From Actinomycetota bacterium (GTDB lineage Bacteria; Actinomycetota; Acidimicrobiia; Spongiisociales; UBA11373): a stretch of DNA of 6,897 nucleotides. The stretch covers positions 1-6,897 of the forward strand of contig JAUYIV010000340.1 of assembly GCA_030688105.1 (NCBI GenBank), written 5' to 3'. Each line of letters starts with the position of its first letter. The stretch's first letter is position 1. A program made the translations under genes and the position numbers. Below, one piece after another: positions 5,537-6,897 of this stretch. The notes under the pieces are model-generated. The model was not told the DNA's origin. It worked only from the letters and a program-made list of their open reading frames with translations, and did no database searches.

Positions 5537-5992
5537 GTGCTTCGGGACGAAATCACGATCGGCGAGCTTTCGCGCCGCAGCGGCGCCTCCCAGTCGGCGC
5601 TTCGCTTCTACGAGCGGCAGGGGCTGATCGCGTCGCGCCGGACGGACGGGAACCAGCGGCGGTACCCGCGCGAGACGGTGCGCCGCGTCGCGCTCGTCCA
5701 AGCGGGGAAGGCGGCCGGGATCCCACTCGAGCGGATCCGGGAGGCACTCGACACGCTGCCCGGCGGCCGAACGCCTCGCAAACGCGATTGGGAGGAGCTC
5801 TCGAGGAGCTGGCGTCGCGATCTCGACGAGCGGATCGCGACGCTCGAGGCAATCCGGTCCCGGCTGACGACCTGCATCGGGTGCGGTTGTCTTTCGCTCC
5901 AGCGGTGCGGCCTCATCAACCAGGGCGACGAGGCGGCGCAGCTCGGCGCAGGCGCGCACTTCCTGCGCACACCGTCGCCGCGCGAGGCGTGA
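5537..5992 (+). CDS. soxR: Redox-sensing transcriptional activator SoxR
   Basis: A protein of 151 residues, the usual SoxR length. Residues 6-75 form the MerR winged helix: ITIGELSRRSGASQSALRFY, then QGLI, then GNQRRYPRETVRRV. A dimerisation helix spans about 80-110. The C-terminal cluster motif CIGCGCLSLQRC has Cys113, 116, 118 and 124 in the C-x2-C-x-C-x5-C spacing that holds the [2Fe-2S] cluster of SoxR. The tail NQGDEAAQLGAGAHFL matches the family except that NP is NQ. Oxidation of the cluster by redox-active compounds turns the bound dimer into an activator; in actinobacteria the inducers are often secreted pigments or antibiotics and the regulon is small. GTG 5537 is the best start; the ATG at 5524 is in another frame. 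No good Shine-Dalgarno is present, while TAATGT at 5522-5527 could be a -10 for a near-leaderless message. It is divergent from the transketolase pair, its likely target. Confidence 0.92.
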   Translation: MLRDEITIGELSRRSGASQSALRFYERQGLIASRRTDGNQRRYPRETVRRVALVQAGKAAGIPLERIREALDTLPGGRTPRKRDWEELSRSWRRDLDERIATLEAIRSRLTTCIGCGCLSLQRCGLINQGDEAAQLGAGAHFLRTPSPREA

Positions 5993-6031
5993 GTTGGCAG
6001 GTTACGGCCTACGCCAACCTCGCTCCACGCG
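5987..6031 (+). terminator. Possible hairpin terminator after soxR
   Basis: GTTGGC (5992-5997) and GCCAAC (6012-6017) are exact complements, and AGG/CCT just inside extends the stem with a small bulge. Flanking GCGTGA and TCGCTCCACGC can add weaker pairing. It begins at the soxR stop codon. There is no T-run, so this is a weak call. Confidence 0.3.
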
Positions 6032-6261
6032 GTGCCTGGCCGGCTCGACGTTCACGTAGCTCGTTGGATCTACCCATTCCATCGAGAGGCGTCGCGTGTC
6101 GTTGACTCGCGGTCCGACCGAGACCTCGACGACCCCGGCTTGCATGGCCGCAGCCCCACTTCCCGTCGCGACATGTCGCGTTCTCAATGGTCCCGTCGCA
6201 CTCTCTTGTGCGATCGATGTGCGATGGAGAGCCCTGCCAGACATCAAAGGTCGCCGCCACT
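5993..6261. other. Intergenic stretch between soxR and transposase remnant
   Basis: It holds the weak hairpin after soxR, repeat copy B and the junction with the truncated transposase. On the minus strand a 47-codon frame (ATG about 6144 to a stop at 6002) has fairly GC-rich third positions and reads VVEVSVGPRVNDTRRL and so on. It could be the 5' stump of a lost gene, but I recognise no family and do not call it. Confidence 0.4.
6157..6229. repeat. Structured dispersed repeat, copy B
   Basis: The second copy, 73 bases, in the same orientation as 3435-3510. Its first dyad is a perfect 14-bp palindrome, CGCGACATGTCGCG (6167-6180). The left arm TCGCAC (6196-6201) can pair with GTGCGA at 6208-6213 around TCTCTT, or with GTGCGA at 6219-6224. 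Counting flanking bases and one G-U, the distal pairing is longer (9 pairs). Similarity to copy A may extend leftwards through TGCATG and GCCCCA (from 6142) with a gap, and stops sharply at 6229, about 30 bases before recognisable transposase sequence. Confidence 0.7.
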
Positions 6262-6897
6262 GTGCCGTTGATCCTCGATGAGGAGGGGATCTCGTATCAG
6301 CGGCTCAAGACGTGGAAGGAGTCCAACGACCCGGACTACGAGGCCAAGAAAGACCTGGTCTGGAGCCTGGTTCATGACCCGCCGCCGGGATGCCGGGTGG
6401 TCTCCGTCGACGAGTTCGGGCCGATCACCTGCCAGCCCCAGCCGGGTCGGGGCTGGGCACGGCGTGCTCATCCCCGGCGGCGGCGCGGCAACTACCACAA
6501 GCCACACGGGGTGGCCTACTGGCTGGGCTTCTACGACCTGGAGGGCGATCAGCTCTACGGGCGGTTCTCACCACGCAAGCGCATCCCCGAGATCCTGGGG
6601 CTGCTGCGAACCATCCGCCGCCAGTTCCCCCACCAGCACCTGTATGTGATCTGGGACAACTGGAACGCCCATCGCTCCCGCAAGGTGATCGCCTGGGCCA
6701 ACCGCAACCAGGTCGGGCTGGCCTTCACCCCCAACTACGCCTCCTGGCTCAACCCCATCGAATGCCAGTTCGGTGAGCTCGACGCCTTCGTCATCGAAGG
6801 CTCCGACTTCACCAGCCACCTCGAAGCCGCAGCCGCCATCCGCCACTTCATCCGGGACCGCAACCGGCGGGCACGGATACAAGCCATCCAACCCCCC
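6262..6897 (+). pseudogene. IS630-family transposase, 5'-truncated, continues past window
   Basis: This frame is open for 212 codons to the right edge, so the C-terminus is not seen. It contains the complete DDE_3 catalytic domain of IS630/Tc1-type transposases. SVDEFGP carries the first Asp (codon 6409-6411), YVIWDNWNAH the second Asp (6655-6657), and YASWLNPIE the Glu (6760-6762). The second Asp and the Glu are separated by 34 residues, the DD34E spacing of the superfamily. EEGISYQRLKTWKES and QPQPGRGWA are also typical linker and core motifs. The N-terminal helix-turn-helix domain, about 100 or more residues in intact members, is missing: upstream of about 6265 the sequence turns into unrelated DNA and repeat copy B. 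GTG 6262 is a nominal start; an ATG at 6217 is in frame but lies inside the repeat. Truncation makes this copy almost certainly unable to transpose, although the catalytic residues are intact. Confidence 0.85.

Noticed and set aside
6002..6247. Minus-strand frame of 81 codons reading out of repeat copy B
   Set aside because: Part of it is repeat sequence that is not conserved as a frame in copy A; the remaining 47 codons could be a gene stump but match no family I know.

Overview
The window is high-GC DNA with GTG starts, 4-base stop/start overlaps and at least one promoter that looks leaderless. It also holds a [2Fe-2S] SoxR with the short actinobacterial-style tail, a YdhG/DUF1801-type protein and SdrD_B-repeat surface proteins. 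Together these suggest an actinomycetote, possibly an uncultured Acidimicrobiia- or Thermoleophilia-like lineage. That is inference from gene content; no marker gene is present.

Left part (1-3335), ordinary chromosome. A DUF1801 gene runs off the left edge on the minus strand. It is divergent from a RibD-C/dihydrofolate-reductase-like gene (415-990, plus). That gene converges on a large secreted protein (1047-3116, minus) combining an N-terminal membrane or signal segment, a VanY/Ply500-like M15 peptidase motif set and three SdrD_B repeats of exactly 114 residues. Upstream of the large gene lie two hairpins and the 3' part of a CAU-anticodon tRNA (3336-3382, minus) whose 5' half is missing.

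Right part (3383-6897), which I interpret as an accessory island. It opens with about 600 bases without a convincing gene, containing copy A of a structured repeat (3435-3510). Next is a two-gene operon for a split transketolase (4860-5498 N-terminal half, 3991-4863 C-terminal half, overlapping by ATGA, minus strand). A soxR gene (5537-5992, plus) is divergent from it. The 38-base gap between them carries an 18-bp SoxR-box-like dyad inside a promoter with the 19-bp spacer of the MerR/SoxR family, directed at the transketolase genes. Copy B of the repeat (6157-6229, same orientation) follows. Almost abutting it is an IS630-family transposase without its N-terminal region, which continues past the right edge.

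How the parts fit: SoxR probably senses redox-active compounds or oxidants and switches on the divergent transketolase-like pair, apparently from a leaderless mRNA. The cassette lies between direct copies of a structured repeat, in a region bounded on the left by a tRNA 3' remnant and on the right by transposase debris, so acquisition by transfer is likely. The SoxR-transketolase unit and the paired structured repeat are the most interesting parts of the window.
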